Shown: piece by piece, positions 1-7,008 of the stretch
Layout of the letters: every line of letters starts with the position of its first letter
Position numbering within the stretch: position 1 is the stretch's first letter
Source of the DNA: an uncultured Gammaproteobacteria bacterium
GTDB lineage: Bacteria > Pseudomonadota > Gammaproteobacteria > Nitrosococcales > Methylophagaceae
NCBI GenBank assembly: GCA_913058195.1
Contig: CAJXPP010000031.1
Span: 1 to 13,950 of the forward strand
Direction of reading: 5' to 3'
Length of the DNA stretch: 13,950 nt
Translations under genes and position numbers: made by a program
Notes under the pieces: model-generated
What the model was told of the DNA's origin: nothing
The model's input: only the letters and a program-made list of their open reading frames with translations
The model's database searches: none

Positions 1-25
1 AGCGTCAGATGTGTATAAGAGACAG
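1..25 (+). other. Untrimmed Nextera/Tn5 sequencing adapter
   Basis: Bases 7-25 are exactly the 19-base Tn5 mosaic end (AGATGTGTATAAGAGACAG), and bases 1-6 (AGCGTC) are the matching tail of the Nextera read-1 adapter. Genomic sequence begins at base 26, in the middle of an open reading frame that the adapter cuts. This is library-preparation sequence left on a contig end, not a native transposon: no transposase gene or second end is present. Confidence 0.97.
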
Positions 26-246
26 TTATAAGTCTGGCTACCAACGGGAAAGGCCAACTCTCCTTTTGCCCTTACTACACGATGCCAAGGCAGTGTTGAA
101 TCGCTCGGTAAATTCTTTAGCGTCGTTCCCACGTAACGAGCATGATTAGGAAAACCAGCTAGCTTCGCAATTTGGCCATAAGTTGCCACCTTGCCAGATG
201 GTATTGCAGCGACTAATTGCCAAATAATTTCATCTATCGTTAACAT
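26..246 (-). CDS. Alkyltransferase-like protein (ATL/YbaZ type), 3' truncated
   Basis: The reading frame starts at an ATG (246-244) and runs 73 codons into the adapter, so the C-terminal part (about 30 residues in typical ATLs) is missing. The visible part is the DNA-binding fold of the O6-alkylguanine-DNA alkyltransferase family: IPSGKVATYGQIAKLAG is the first helix of the DNA-binding region, and R37 in HARYVG is the likely arginine finger. The usual active-site PCHRV is here PWHRV (residues 53-57), with tryptophan replacing the alkyl-accepting cysteine. In this family that marks the ATL proteins, which bind O6-alkylguanine lesions without repairing them and hand them to nucleotide excision repair. 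The start codon lies inside the end of the upstream membrane hydrolase gene (17-base overlap), which suggests translational coupling. Confidence 0.9.
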
Positions 247-1246
247 TTTTTATACTAACCTTGTTCGTCCAAATACGTTGCCAAACCCATATTAACTCCT
301 CTTTGATACCTCGTTTGCTGGCAAACCGTTTAGCAGAACTTATTTTAATATTATCACCTGTCGATTCGGCTATGTGATAGCGAAAGAAGTACTTTGGTTC
401 TAGCCCCATTCTTAAATCTGTAGCCACATAGCTATTGTCAAATTTTTCGACAGAATAAAACCCATTGGTAAACCAGTCTAACCGTTGTAATGAAGGTAGT
501 TCTTTTAGCTTATAAATCAAGTCAGGATGTCGGTCATATTGCTCAAATAGGCTTGGTCTCTCACCATCAAAAACAGAACGAAAACCCTCATAATAGAAGT
601 CATTTTCTATCACCATAATCCGCCATAACAAGGTATTAAATGGTGTTGCCATTACTAAAATTTTATCCGTCTCAATACCTTGCGTTACCAATTCTTTTTT
701 TACATTCGACAGCATCCAGCTTTGTGCAAACAATCCCCAAACTAAATAGATTGAACTCAAAATCAAGCCCAAGTTACTCAACTTGTGACTCAATAAACTC
801 AGTGGTCTGAAAAGCACTGCGATAAAACCAATCAGCAAAGGAATGGTATACAAAGGGTCAATAATGAATACACTACCGCCCGAATAAGGCGGTGGCATAA
901 AGGGCCAAAACAACTGGGTGCCATACACAGTCTGAGCATCTAAACAACTATGGGTAACTAAAGCTAACCAGATTAATAATAGCCATTGTTTAAATGAAAA
1001 TACCGGTTCCAGTCTGCGTAATAGCAGAGCTAATATAGGTGCAATTAAGGTTTGAACAAGCCAGGAGTGAGACCAACTTCGGTGCTTTGTTACCGAAGAA
1101 ATATCGTCAGCATATTGAACCAATACATCTAAATCTGGCAAGACAGCAATTGCAGCACCATATAGAATTGCTTTACGAGGTGAAGTCTTCCCAGCCACAG
1201 CAAACGCAACGGCACCTCCAAGCACTATTTGTGAAACTGAATCCAT
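230..1246 (-). CDS. YdjM/YbcI-type inner-membrane metal-dependent hydrolase
   Basis: A 338-residue protein of the PF04307 (YdjM) family of membrane-bound, predicted metal-dependent hydrolases. The N-terminal half carries the family marks: LPDLD (36-40), HRSWSHS (55-61) and THSCLDAQTVYG (98-109). Their His and Asp residues are the presumed metal ligands. Hydrophobic segments lie near 7-19, 62-77, 87-98, 130-147 and 158-175, consistent with an inner-membrane protein. The C-terminal 150 residues are more polar. YdjM in E. coli is LexA-regulated, but I see no convincing LexA box upstream here. The substrate is unknown for the family. The 3' end overlaps the start of the ATL repair gene by 17 bases, so the two are probably cotranscribed. 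It diverges from the cyclic-di-GMP gene across a 98-base AT-rich gap. Confidence 0.85.
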   Translation of the reverse strand: MDSVSQIVLGGAVAFAVAGKTSPRKAILYGAAIAVLPDLDVLVQYADDISSVTKHRSWSHSWLVQTLIAPILALLLRRLEPVFSFKQWLLLIWLALVTHSCLDAQTVYGTQLFWPFMPPPYSGGSVFIIDPLYTIPLLIGFIAVLFRPLSLLSHKLSNLGLILSSIYLVWGLFAQSWMLSNVKKELVTQGIETDKILVMATPFNTLLWRIMVIENDFYYEGFRSVFDGERPSLFEQYDRHPDLIYKLKELPSLQRLDWFTNGFYSVEKFDNSYVATDLRMGLEPKYFFRYHIAESTGDNIKISSAKRFASKRGIKEELIWVWQRIWTNKVSIKNVNDR

Positions 1247-1333
1247 AAATAGATTATGACATTTTATAATAAAAAATTAACAAGTTTTTCTTACTTCAAT
1301 ATAAGTAATAATCCTTCTACTAATGTAATAGAC

Positions 1334-1338
1334 AAGGA
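1334..1338 (+). promoter_or_regulatory. Ribosome binding site of the GGDEF-EAL gene
   Basis: AAGGA lies six bases before the ATG at 1345 and supports that start. The 1247-1344 gap is very AT-rich and must hold two divergent promoters. A perfect TATAAT sits at 1265-1270 on the plus strand but has no good -35 partner, so I do not call a promoter. Confidence 0.7.
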
Positions 1339-1344
1339 TTAGTA

Positions 1345-3483
1345 ATGGCTTTTATTTCACGTGATAGCCTTCAATGGCATTCCGCAGTAAATACCTTTAC
1401 AAGCATCATGCTTTCTGGGATTGGCGCTATTGGAATTTTCAGTTATTTAAGCTCCTCTTTGATTACTGATACTGACCTCCATCACAATGAAGTTATTCTT
1501 TACATCAGCGTAGCGGTTATGGGCCTTATTATTCTTGCCTTATTCTTTTCCGCTCGAACATATAAATTATTATCCCGACCACTAGAAAACCTTGAACATA
1601 TCACTCATGCTTTACCTCTTCTTTCTTCTAAGCAGTATGACTCTGCAAAAAAAGTGTTCAAACTAGTTGATGCACATTCTAAGCATCATGAAATAACCTC
1701 ATTGCAATTTGCATCCTTACAATTAGCTAGCGTTCTAGAAAACCTTGATAGTAAGAACCATCAACGCTCTATGCAGATATTCACACAAAAAGAAGAGCTT
1801 CAGCATGAACGTGACTTTATAAAAAACTTACTTGATACAGCCCAACTAATGATTATTACTGTCGATAAAGACCTTAAAGTAGCTATGTTTAACGGCTATG
1901 CAGAGAAGATCTCTGGGTTTACACAAAATGACATGCTTGAGACAGCTATTTCTCGAATGTTTCCAGCCGGTAACTGGACAGAAGCAGAACCTCTTTATAA
2001 AGAAATCATTACTGGAAATATGAATATTGCCCAGCAAGATGCTGAAATGATTGATGCCAATGGTCATATAAAACAAATTTCGTGGTTACATTCACGCATT
2101 GAAAGTTTAAATGATAATGAAATGGTGCTATCCGTTGGCCTTGATATGACAGCAAAGAGAGAAGCTGAGAAGCATATTGTCTGGCTAGCAGATCATGACC
2201 CACTGACAGATCTACCAAACCGTCGTAAATTTACCGCTGAATTTGAAAAATCGTTACAAGTCGCTAAACGCTACCATCACAAGAATGCTTTACTCTTTTT
2301 AGATTTAGATCATTTTAAAGATATTAATGATACCAGTGGTCATGCTGCAGGGGATGAACTACTAAAAATAGTTGCTAAAACACTCATAAAAGTAACCCGG
2401 TATTCCGATTTAGTCGCCAGACTTGGTGGTGATGAATTTGCCATATTGGTTCCTGAAATAGACCAAGAAGGAACCACTATATTAGCTAAAAAAATTATCC
2501 ATGAATTAGCTCAAATTGACTTAACTTATGGCAAAATTAAACACCAAATATCTACCAGCATAGGTGTAGTTCACTTTCCGATTGAAGAGGCTAGCATTCA
2601 TGAGTTACTTAGCTTTGCTGACCTTGCTATGTATAAAGCAAAAGCCGATGGTAAAGGTACATTCCATAATTTCTCAGTGGATGATAAAACTAAAGAGCAA
2701 CTGGAAACGCGCGTTTTTTGGAAGCATCAAATATCCAACGCTTTAGAAAAGAAACTCTTCGTATTGTATTTTCAACCCATTATGGATGTTCAAACAAGTA
2801 CTATCGAGCATTATGAAGTCTTAGTCCGTATGCGTAATGATGAGACGGGAGAAATAAGCTTACCCAGTAAATTCATTCAAGTAGCCGAAGAAACCGGCCT
2901 TATACATAGTATTGATCATTATGTACTTCAACACAGTATGAAGAAATTAGCATCGTTAGAACAACAAGGCATCAAAGCAAAACTGGCTATCAATCTATCA
3001 GGTGCAGTCGTTGATGATCCTGTCCTTATTCCGATGTTAAAGCGATTTATCTCAAAATATAAAGTAAACCCACAGAATTTAATATTTGAAATCACAGAAA
3101 CAGCAGCAGTATCAAATTTACAGCAAGCAAAAGTAATGATGAATGAGATTCGGAAATTAGGCTGTAAATTTTCATTAGATGACTTTGGTGTTGGTTTTGC
3201 CTCATTCAATTACATGCGCGAGCTCCCTGTCGACATTATTAAAATTGATGGGATATTTATCAAAGACCTCGATAAGAATGCAGATGATCAATTGTTTGTA
3301 AAAGCGTTGACTGATGTAGCCAAAGGTCTAGGTAAAAAAACAATTGCTGAATTTGTTCAAAATAAAGAGACTTTAAATTTATTACGTAAATTCGGCGTTG
3401 ACTATGCACAAGGCTATTATATTGGTCGACCGAAAAACACTCTCAAAGACAGTATTCACTGGTTAGAGAGTGAAGCAGACTAG
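1345..3483 (+). CDS. Membrane-anchored PAS-GGDEF-EAL cyclic-di-GMP protein
   Basis: A 712-residue bifunctional-type enzyme of cyclic-di-GMP turnover. Two membrane helices (about 17-40 and 50-69) enclose only a short periplasmic loop, so the sensing part is probably the cytoplasmic PAS domain (about 155-278). The GGDEF domain (about 279-445) has an intact catalytic GGDEF (361-365) and an inhibitory-site RxxD (R352-D355) exactly five residues before it. The EAL domain (about 460-705) starts its active site with EVL (491-493) and keeps N550, FEITE (581-585), the DDFG pair (D612, D613), K633, E669 and Q689. The only departures are EVL for EAL, DFGVG for DFGTG and AEFVQ for AEGVE, all tolerated in active enzymes. 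Both synthesis and breakdown therefore look possible; which dominates cannot be read from sequence. It stands alone and faces the exported DsrE-like gene. Confidence 0.95.
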   Translation: MAFISRDSLQWHSAVNTFTSIMLSGIGAIGIFSYLSSSLITDTDLHHNEVILYISVAVMGLIILALFFSARTYKLLSRPLENLEHITHALPLLSSKQYDSAKKVFKLVDAHSKHHEITSLQFASLQLASVLENLDSKNHQRSMQIFTQKEELQHERDFIKNLLDTAQLMIITVDKDLKVAMFNGYAEKISGFTQNDMLETAISRMFPAGNWTEAEPLYKEIITGNMNIAQQDAEMIDANGHIKQISWLHSRIESLNDNEMVLSVGLDMTAKREAEKHIVWLADHDPLTDLPNRRKFTAEFEKSLQVAKRYHHKNALLFLDLDHFKDINDTSGHAAGDELLKIVAKTLIKVTRYSDLVARLGGDEFAILVPEIDQEGTTILAKKIIHELAQIDLTYGKIKHQISTSIGVVHFPIEEASIHELLSFADLAMYKAKADGKGTFHNFSVDDKTKEQLETRVFWKHQISNALEKKLFVLYFQPIMDVQTSTIEHYEVLVRMRNDETGEISLPSKFIQVAEETGLIHSIDHYVLQHSMKKLASLEQQGIKAKLAINLSGAVVDDPVLIPMLKRFISKYKVNPQNLIFEITETAAVSNLQQAKVMMNEIRKLGCKFSLDDFGVGFASFNYMRELPVDIIKIDGIFIKDLDKNADDQLFVKALTDVAKGLGKKTIAEFVQNKETLNLLRKFGVDYAQGYYIGRPKNTLKDSIHWLESEAD

Positions 3484-3510
3484 TTGATACTTTGATTTAA
3501 TTCACTTTAT

Positions 3511-3552
3511 AAAAAAAAGGCTAACAATAAAATTATATCTAGCCCCTTTTTT
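3511..3552. terminator. Candidate bidirectional terminator
   Basis: An inverted repeat GGCTA (3519-3523) / TAGCC (3540-3544) with a 16-base loop is flanked by eight A's on the left and, after two extra C's, six T's on the right. It sits between two convergent genes and could end transcription from both sides. The G+C stem is only five base pairs, so it is weak. Confidence 0.5.
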
Positions 3553-3579
3553 CTTAAATATCCCTTTCAAATATTCTGT

Positions 3580-4038
3580 TTAGGGATGAATCGGAATATA
3601 GCCCCGTTTGATTTCATCAATCATAAACTTCACACCCGTTTGGGCAGTTTCTACACCTGGTAAGATTTCTGGACGTATACCATATTTACGCTCTAGGGTA
3701 TCTAGAGTATTACCACATACATAAAAGCGAACACCATGTTCTTGCAGGCTTGCAATACGCTGAGCATATTTACTATCTGCTGCAAAAACCATCGGTACAC
3801 CTGCACCAAAGGCAATAACTTCAATATCAATCATCTCTTGGCCATAACGCTTGGTCAGATTATTAGAGATATCCAATACCGCTTGGTAATGTGTGGGATC
3901 AGCATCGCTGACCTGCATAATAATATGGGTATCCGCAAAAGGCTTGTCATCACTAAGTCCTTCTTGTGCGTTAACAACACCTAAACTAGCACCTAAAGTC
4001 AGTGCAATCGACATTAACCAAATCATGATCTGTTTCAT
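3580..4038 (-). CDS. Exported DsrE/DsrF-like protein
   Basis: A 152-residue protein of the DsrE-like (sulfur relay related) superfamily carrying a signal peptide. The reading frame is open to a TTG at 4050, but the ATG at 4038 is preferred: it gives the classical leader MKQIMIWLMSIALTLGASLG, with cleavage predicted after VNA (22-24), and a GGA eight bases upstream. The mature part has the alternating strand-helix pattern of the family. Examples are ADTHIIMQVSD (first strand), IDIEVIAFGAGVPMV and VRFYVCGNTLDTL, with a single cysteine (C108) at the position where DsrE-type proteins carry their reactive cysteine. Cytoplasmic DsrE proteins relay persulfide sulfur; for exported single-cysteine relatives the role is unsettled. 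No sulfur-oxidation genes lie beside it here, so its job cannot be inferred from context. Confidence 0.85.
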   Translation of the reverse strand: MKQIMIWLMSIALTLGASLGVVNAQEGLSDDKPFADTHIIMQVSDADPTHYQAVLDISNNLTKRYGQEMIDIEVIAFGAGVPMVFAADSKYAQRIASLQEHGVRFYVCGNTLDTLERKYGIRPEILPGVETAQTGVKFMIDEIKRGYIPIHP

Positions 4039-4082
4039 ATATATATCCAATTAAAAAAATAGTCTTGAGCCATTGTCGAGAT

Positions 4083-4112
4083 GAATAACACGCTAGCCAT
4101 TCTACTCGTCAA
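4083..4112 (-). promoter_or_regulatory. Candidate sigma-70 promoter of the DsrE-like gene
   Basis: Read on the minus strand, TTGACG (4112-4107) and TTATTC (4088-4083) are separated by 18 bases and lie about 45 bases before the ATG at 4038. The -35 is good and the -10 mediocre. Nothing else in the upstream region looks better. Confidence 0.35.
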
Positions 4113-4252
4113 TGCTTTTTAACAAATGAGCCCACATAAACAACTAAAAATTGCACAATCACGACAATGCCATAATGCCTAGCATACTACCACCAGTGAA
4201 CCAGGTGATAGAGCAAAGTTTAGTTGTGATTTTCCTTTGGGAGGGTTTTGAA

Positions 4253-4354
4253 ATGAAAAGAGAACTTATAGGTGGCAGTACTTCATATCACACCCTGTTT
4301 TTTACTCTTTCCCCAAATATTATTCTCTATAAACCTCTATTTTTCATAGCGTAA
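4253..4354 (+). CDS. Possible 33-residue hydrophobic small protein
   Basis: A 33-codon frame begins at an ATG seven bases after an unusually strong ribosome binding site (GGGAGGG, 4239-4245). The product starts MKRELIGGSTSYH and ends in a hydrophobic tail (IILYKPLFFIA). A longer in-frame start exists at 4151 but lacks a ribosome binding site. I do not recognise it. The only support is the ribosome binding site, since a frame of this length occurs easily by chance, so this is a weak call. Confidence 0.2.
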   Translation: MKRELIGGSTSYHTLFFTLSPNIILYKPLFFIA

Positions 4355-4451
4355 GCTAAATCATACCCTTTTCAAGCACATCATTTATACCTGTACTATT
4401 ACCTATATTTACGTTATTTTTAAAACTTACTGTCATGTTCAACATATTTGA

Positions 4452-4565
4452 TTACTCATATTTGATCAAATAAATATAGCCACTTCCTAAAGTAAGTATA
4501 AACAAAACAATCGTTGCAACCATGGCATATAGAGTTACTGCCGCCAAAGAAAATTGATAATACAT
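4452..4565 (-). CDS. Candidate 37-residue single-pass membrane peptide
   Basis: A short frame on the minus strand, from ATG (4565-4563) to TAA, encodes MYYQFSLAAVTLYAMV followed by a continuous hydrophobic stretch ending GSGYIYLIKYE. That is one clear transmembrane helix of about 22-25 residues with a short polar C-terminus. Its size and design match small membrane subunits or regulators of larger inner-membrane complexes, but I do not recognise the family. An in-frame TAG just upstream means it is not the tail of a longer gene. The ribosome binding site is poor (TGAG next to the ATG). Sixteen bases downstream another frame (4436-4356, 26 codons, starting MTVSFKNNVNIG) could be a second small gene or chance. 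It diverges from the 63-residue ORF starting at 4623. Confidence 0.4.
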   Translation of the reverse strand: MYYQFSLAAVTLYAMVATIVLFILTLGSGYIYLIKYE

Positions 4566-4622
4566 CTCATTAATGGACTAAATGATGTAAGGGAATAATG
4601 AACCTTGATTAGGCGTTAAATA

Positions 4623-4814
4623 ATGATGTTAACTTATGGCGATATAGTAAGATTACACGTTGATAAATTTGGTGTGGAACCTGTTATCACAGGGGTCAAC
4701 TATTGGCGGGCAAATAAGATACCTGAGCTAATACTTGAAGCAATTGATAATAAACAGCCATACGTCGAAGCCAATATTGATCCTAAGGTTTTGCAGCACT
4801 TCTTAACGCAGTAA
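4623..4814 (+). CDS. Hypothetical 63-residue protein
   Basis: An ATG-ATG start (4623 or 4626) is preceded by AGGCG (4611-4615). The product begins MMLTYGDIVRLHVDKFGVEP and is mixed, weakly acidic and soluble-looking, with a plausible helix (IPELILEAIDNKQPYVEA) and a balanced composition. Codon use resembles the surrounding genes more than random AT-rich DNA does. I do not recognise the family. No membrane segment, signal or metal motif is visible. It may be an accessory small gene or a leftover of a longer one, as the neighbouring DNA contains a decayed coding region. Confidence 0.45.
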   Translation: MMLTYGDIVRLHVDKFGVEPVITGVNYWRANKIPELILEAIDNKQPYVEANIDPKVLQHFLTQ

Positions 4815-4884
4815 TTAGGACCCGGTAAGAACTATTCAAATATTTATACACTGACTCCGAACAACCAAGATACTCAGCCTTCGT

Positions 4885-5165
4885 TTAACCCTCAGGCGAT
4901 ATCAACAACTCAAGCATGGCATCTATGCCAGGATTGGCATCCTTCACATAAGGAATTTTTAATAACCAACTAGACTCTATTGGCCCACAAGTGCCTCTGT
5001 CGTCCAGTGTTCATCATCCTGACTAGACCATTGATAACTAACAACACTACGATCACTTTCAACTTTTACTCTAAGCTTAAGTTGGTCATTAAACACATAA
5101 TCGCCCTATAACTCTCCTCCATAAAAATTAATTTGAAGCAATATCGATTGAGCTAAAATTTTGTT
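4885..5165 (-). pseudogene. Decayed coding region with stop codon and frameshift
   Basis: Read on the minus strand, protein-like sequence runs through two frames. The first gives INFYGGEL, then a TAG (5108-5106), then in the same frame GDYVFNDQLKLRVKV, SDRSVVSYQWSSQDDEHWTT and EALVGQ, to a stop at 4979-4977. One frame over, the sense continues: GPIESSWLLKIPYVKDANPG then IDAMLELLISPEG, to a TAA at 4887-4885. The handover occurs within a few codons, as expected from a single-base indel. The encoded sequence looks like the C-terminal part of a soluble, beta-rich protein; I do not recognise it. No intact N-terminal part is visible upstream, so most of the gene has been lost. The 5' boundary is approximate. 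A sequencing error could explain one lesion but not both the stop and the shift plus the missing front. Confidence 0.55.
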
Positions 5166-5491
5166 TAGTTAAACCTAGGAGCACCTTTCCTTTAATTATT
5201 CTACAAGTTAACAGCTGCTCAACTAAAAATCTGTGACTTTACAGTCGTGTTTAATTAGAAAAGCTATTGAGCCGCTATAACTAATTCACTCGATATAAAT
5301 GTTGTGTTTATATTTCACAATACTGTTTTACTTGTTGATGTTTTCTATTAAGTCGTATTGTAATCAATACCTGATGACATCATATTGAGAATGGGTAGTA
5401 AACAATGTTATAGCTCTGGCGTAGTAATTATGACTTTTACATTGTTACTATAACCAATTGATAAGTATATATTTAATATATAAACTAAGAC
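5166..5491. other. Gene-free AT-rich stretch
   Basis: I see no convincing gene in this stretch on either strand. The one notable element is an AT-only palindrome, TATATATTTAATATATA (5466-5482), ten bases beyond the stop codon of the MOSC gene. It could fold into a weak 3' hairpin but has no G+C stem or clean U-tract, so I do not call it a terminator. Confidence 0.4.
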
Positions 5492-6169
5492 TTAATCTTT
5501 GTTTTGTCGTTGGTGGTATAAATCGATTCTGTGAACAATCTGGACCATTTTAGAGCGCCATGCCTCGGCTAATTCTGGGATCGCAATAGCGGTTCTCATC
5601 ACATTTTCTTGATCAGGAAATTGGCTATCAAAATAGGCTCTAAATAAGTTTTTGACGGTGATCTTATCTGGGTGTTTATAAATGACTTCAACAGGACTAT
5701 TTGCTGTCATTGTGCCAGTTTGTATAACGCGAAAGTAAACGCCTGTGTGCGCGTATGTAATAAAGTTATTTAGCATGCTCATTTCTTTAAATTCAAAGCT
5801 GATTTTATAGCAGGGAATACGTGGTTGACTGACTTCGAGAATACAGTCATTAATTTGTATGCGATCTCCGATGGCGATGTCAGATTCATTTAATCCTGAA
5901 ATGCTGAGGTTTTCTCCAAATTTGCCATAATCAATATGGTTAATACCAAGCTTTTGCTTCCAATAGTTGTGATGTTCAGTTGAGAAAGCATAGACGGCTT
6001 TGTCATTGCCACCATGATTCATTAAGTCTGCTTGTTTATCACCATTGAGATTATCCTGTGTTAGGACAACAGGGCCTTGAACGGTTTTCTTTAAGAAGGC
6101 AGTGGTATAGAACTTAAAACCAAAACGGCGCAGTTTTGGTTTGGATACATTAATAGCTTGGAGGTGCAT
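5492..6169 (-). CDS. YiiM-type MOSC domain protein
   Basis: A 225-residue protein matching E. coli YiiM in length and layout. The MOSC (molybdenum cofactor sulfurase C-terminal) domain shows DLMNHGGNDKAVYAFSTEHH (48-67), KFGENL (83-88) and the conserved cysteine in QPRIPCYKIS (C120). This cysteine is expected to hold the sulfur or the molybdenum cofactor. The C-terminal 60 residues (LFRAYFDSQFPDQ... IPELAEAWRSK) fit the three-helix 3-alpha domain that follows MOSC in this group. YiiM relatives protect against N-hydroxylated base analogues such as 6-N-hydroxylaminopurine, acting as molybdoenzymes; I infer the same role. The ATG at 6169 has only a poor ribosome binding site. The gene stands alone, with a 20-base palindrome about 90 bases upstream. 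Confidence 0.92.
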   Translation of the reverse strand: MHLQAINVSKPKLRRFGFKFYTTAFLKKTVQGPVVLTQDNLNGDKQADLMNHGGNDKAVYAFSTEHHNYWKQKLGINHIDYGKFGENLSISGLNESDIAIGDRIQINDCILEVSQPRIPCYKISFEFKEMSMLNNFITYAHTGVYFRVIQTGTMTANSPVEVIYKHPDKITVKNLFRAYFDSQFPDQENVMRTAIAIPELAEAWRSKMVQIVHRIDLYHQRQNKD

Positions 6170-6222
6170 AATTCTTAAGCCAACTGATAGGAAGGAATGA
6201 CTCGTTATTGTATAGGATTGTT

Positions 6223-6250
6223 TCAGCTTAGGCCTAGCAGATTAAGCTGA
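6223..6250. repeat. 8-bp inverted repeat upstream of the MOSC gene
   Basis: TCAGCTTA (6223-6230) and TAAGCTGA (6243-6250) are perfect inverted arms around a 12-base spacer that itself contains AGGCCT. It lies 54 bases before the MOSC start codon. It could be an operator or a leader hairpin; no U-tract follows on the minus strand, so it is not a standard terminator. Confidence 0.4.
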
Positions 6251-6259
6251 TGTGTTGGT

Positions 6260-6279
6260 CCTTTTATTCGAATAAAAGG
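6260..6279. repeat. Perfect 20-bp palindrome
   Basis: CCTTTTATTCGAATAAAAGG equals its own reverse complement over all 20 bases, with no spacer. It stops sharply at both ends. It lies about 90 bases before the MOSC start. A spacerless palindrome of this length is a better candidate for a dimeric regulator's operator than for an RNA hairpin, which would need a loop. The regulator is unknown. Confidence 0.5.
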
Positions 6280-6377
6280 CGAAAAATGGCACATTCAATT
6301 TCCTTGTAAGTACGTAACAGTCAGCAAAAATTGCAAATGAAAAGAGTATTTTTAATTCATAACGTAAGAAGCCCCTC

Positions 6378-6411
6378 AAAAAAAGGGTAAACCTAAAATA
6401 TAGGTTTACCC
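6378..6411 (-). terminator. Rho-independent terminator
   Basis: GGGTAAACCTA (6385-6395) and TAGGTTTACCC (6401-6411) form a perfect 11-bp stem with a 5-base loop. On the minus strand seven T's follow directly (A's at 6378-6384). It can end transcripts coming from the five-gene envelope operon, whose last stop codon is about 600 bases upstream, and so insulates the MOSC gene. Confidence 0.85.
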
Positions 6412-7008
6412 CAAATAGTTACGAGAGAGTTGCAACCAAAAACAAGTCATGAAGCTGAAGTCAATATTGTTTGTAATAAGGCTAGTGCATATTGCACGCC
6501 ATAAATGTGAATTACACATTTTTATTGTTTTCATGCTGCTTCGTTCTCAGCTATTCACCCATATAGCTTGGTATAGGTAACTGTTTCTTTATATGCACAT
6601 TGTTATATAGAAATAATCAGACTTTTATTTCTTTGGAATAGTGGTGTTGGCATGCACCAACAAGGCTCCATAATATTCGTGGCTGCTCTAGGATGGTGCT
6701 CGAAACTATAAGGTTATATTTGTATTTCTCTTTTAATTCAGTCGATTATGGTTCTGGATGAATGATACTATTTGTTATTAACTTTATTCGCTGATCGACA
6801 TGGAGAGTGAGGCGGAGGCGATTAGTCACCAGTGGGCAACGTATTTTTGTAATAGAGAGCACGAGGGAACAGTGAAGAATAATGTTAGAAACCTTCAAAA
6901 CACCAAGGGGTATACATGAGTTATTCAGGAAAAAAACGGGGTTAGTAGTATTAATTGCTGCTAGAACAAGTTTTTCTGCGGTTGAAAATGATTCATTCTC
7001 ACTGCTCT
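6412..7008. other. Gene-free stretch between terminator and barrel gene
   Basis: No convincing gene is visible. The open frames here use TTG or unsupported ATG starts and give protein-unlike sequence. Two small inverted repeats occur close together: GTGCA-TAT-TGCAC (6485-6497) and AAATGTG-AATTA-CACATTT (6503-6521). The second resembles half of a CRP-type site but is too short between its arms. On the minus strand the stretch would form a roughly 600-base 3' untranslated tail of the envelope operon, or it hides an unrecognised small RNA. Confidence 0.4.

Noticed and set aside
1..25. End of an IS50/Tn5 transposon
   Set aside because: The six bases before the mosaic end match the synthetic Nextera adapter and the junction cuts a gene at the very edge of the contig.
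1039..1248. 69-codon plus-strand frame opposite the YdjM-type gene
   Set aside because: It is a shadow of the well-supported minus-strand gene, with no ribosome binding site.
6503..6521. CRP binding site
   Set aside because: The TGTGA/TCACA-type halves are incomplete and the arm spacing is shorter than in the CRP consensus.
6449..6586. 45-codon plus-strand frame starting MKLKSILFVIRL
   Set aside because: It has no ribosome binding site, is broken by charged residues where a signal peptide would need a hydrophobic core, and overlaps the inverted repeats.
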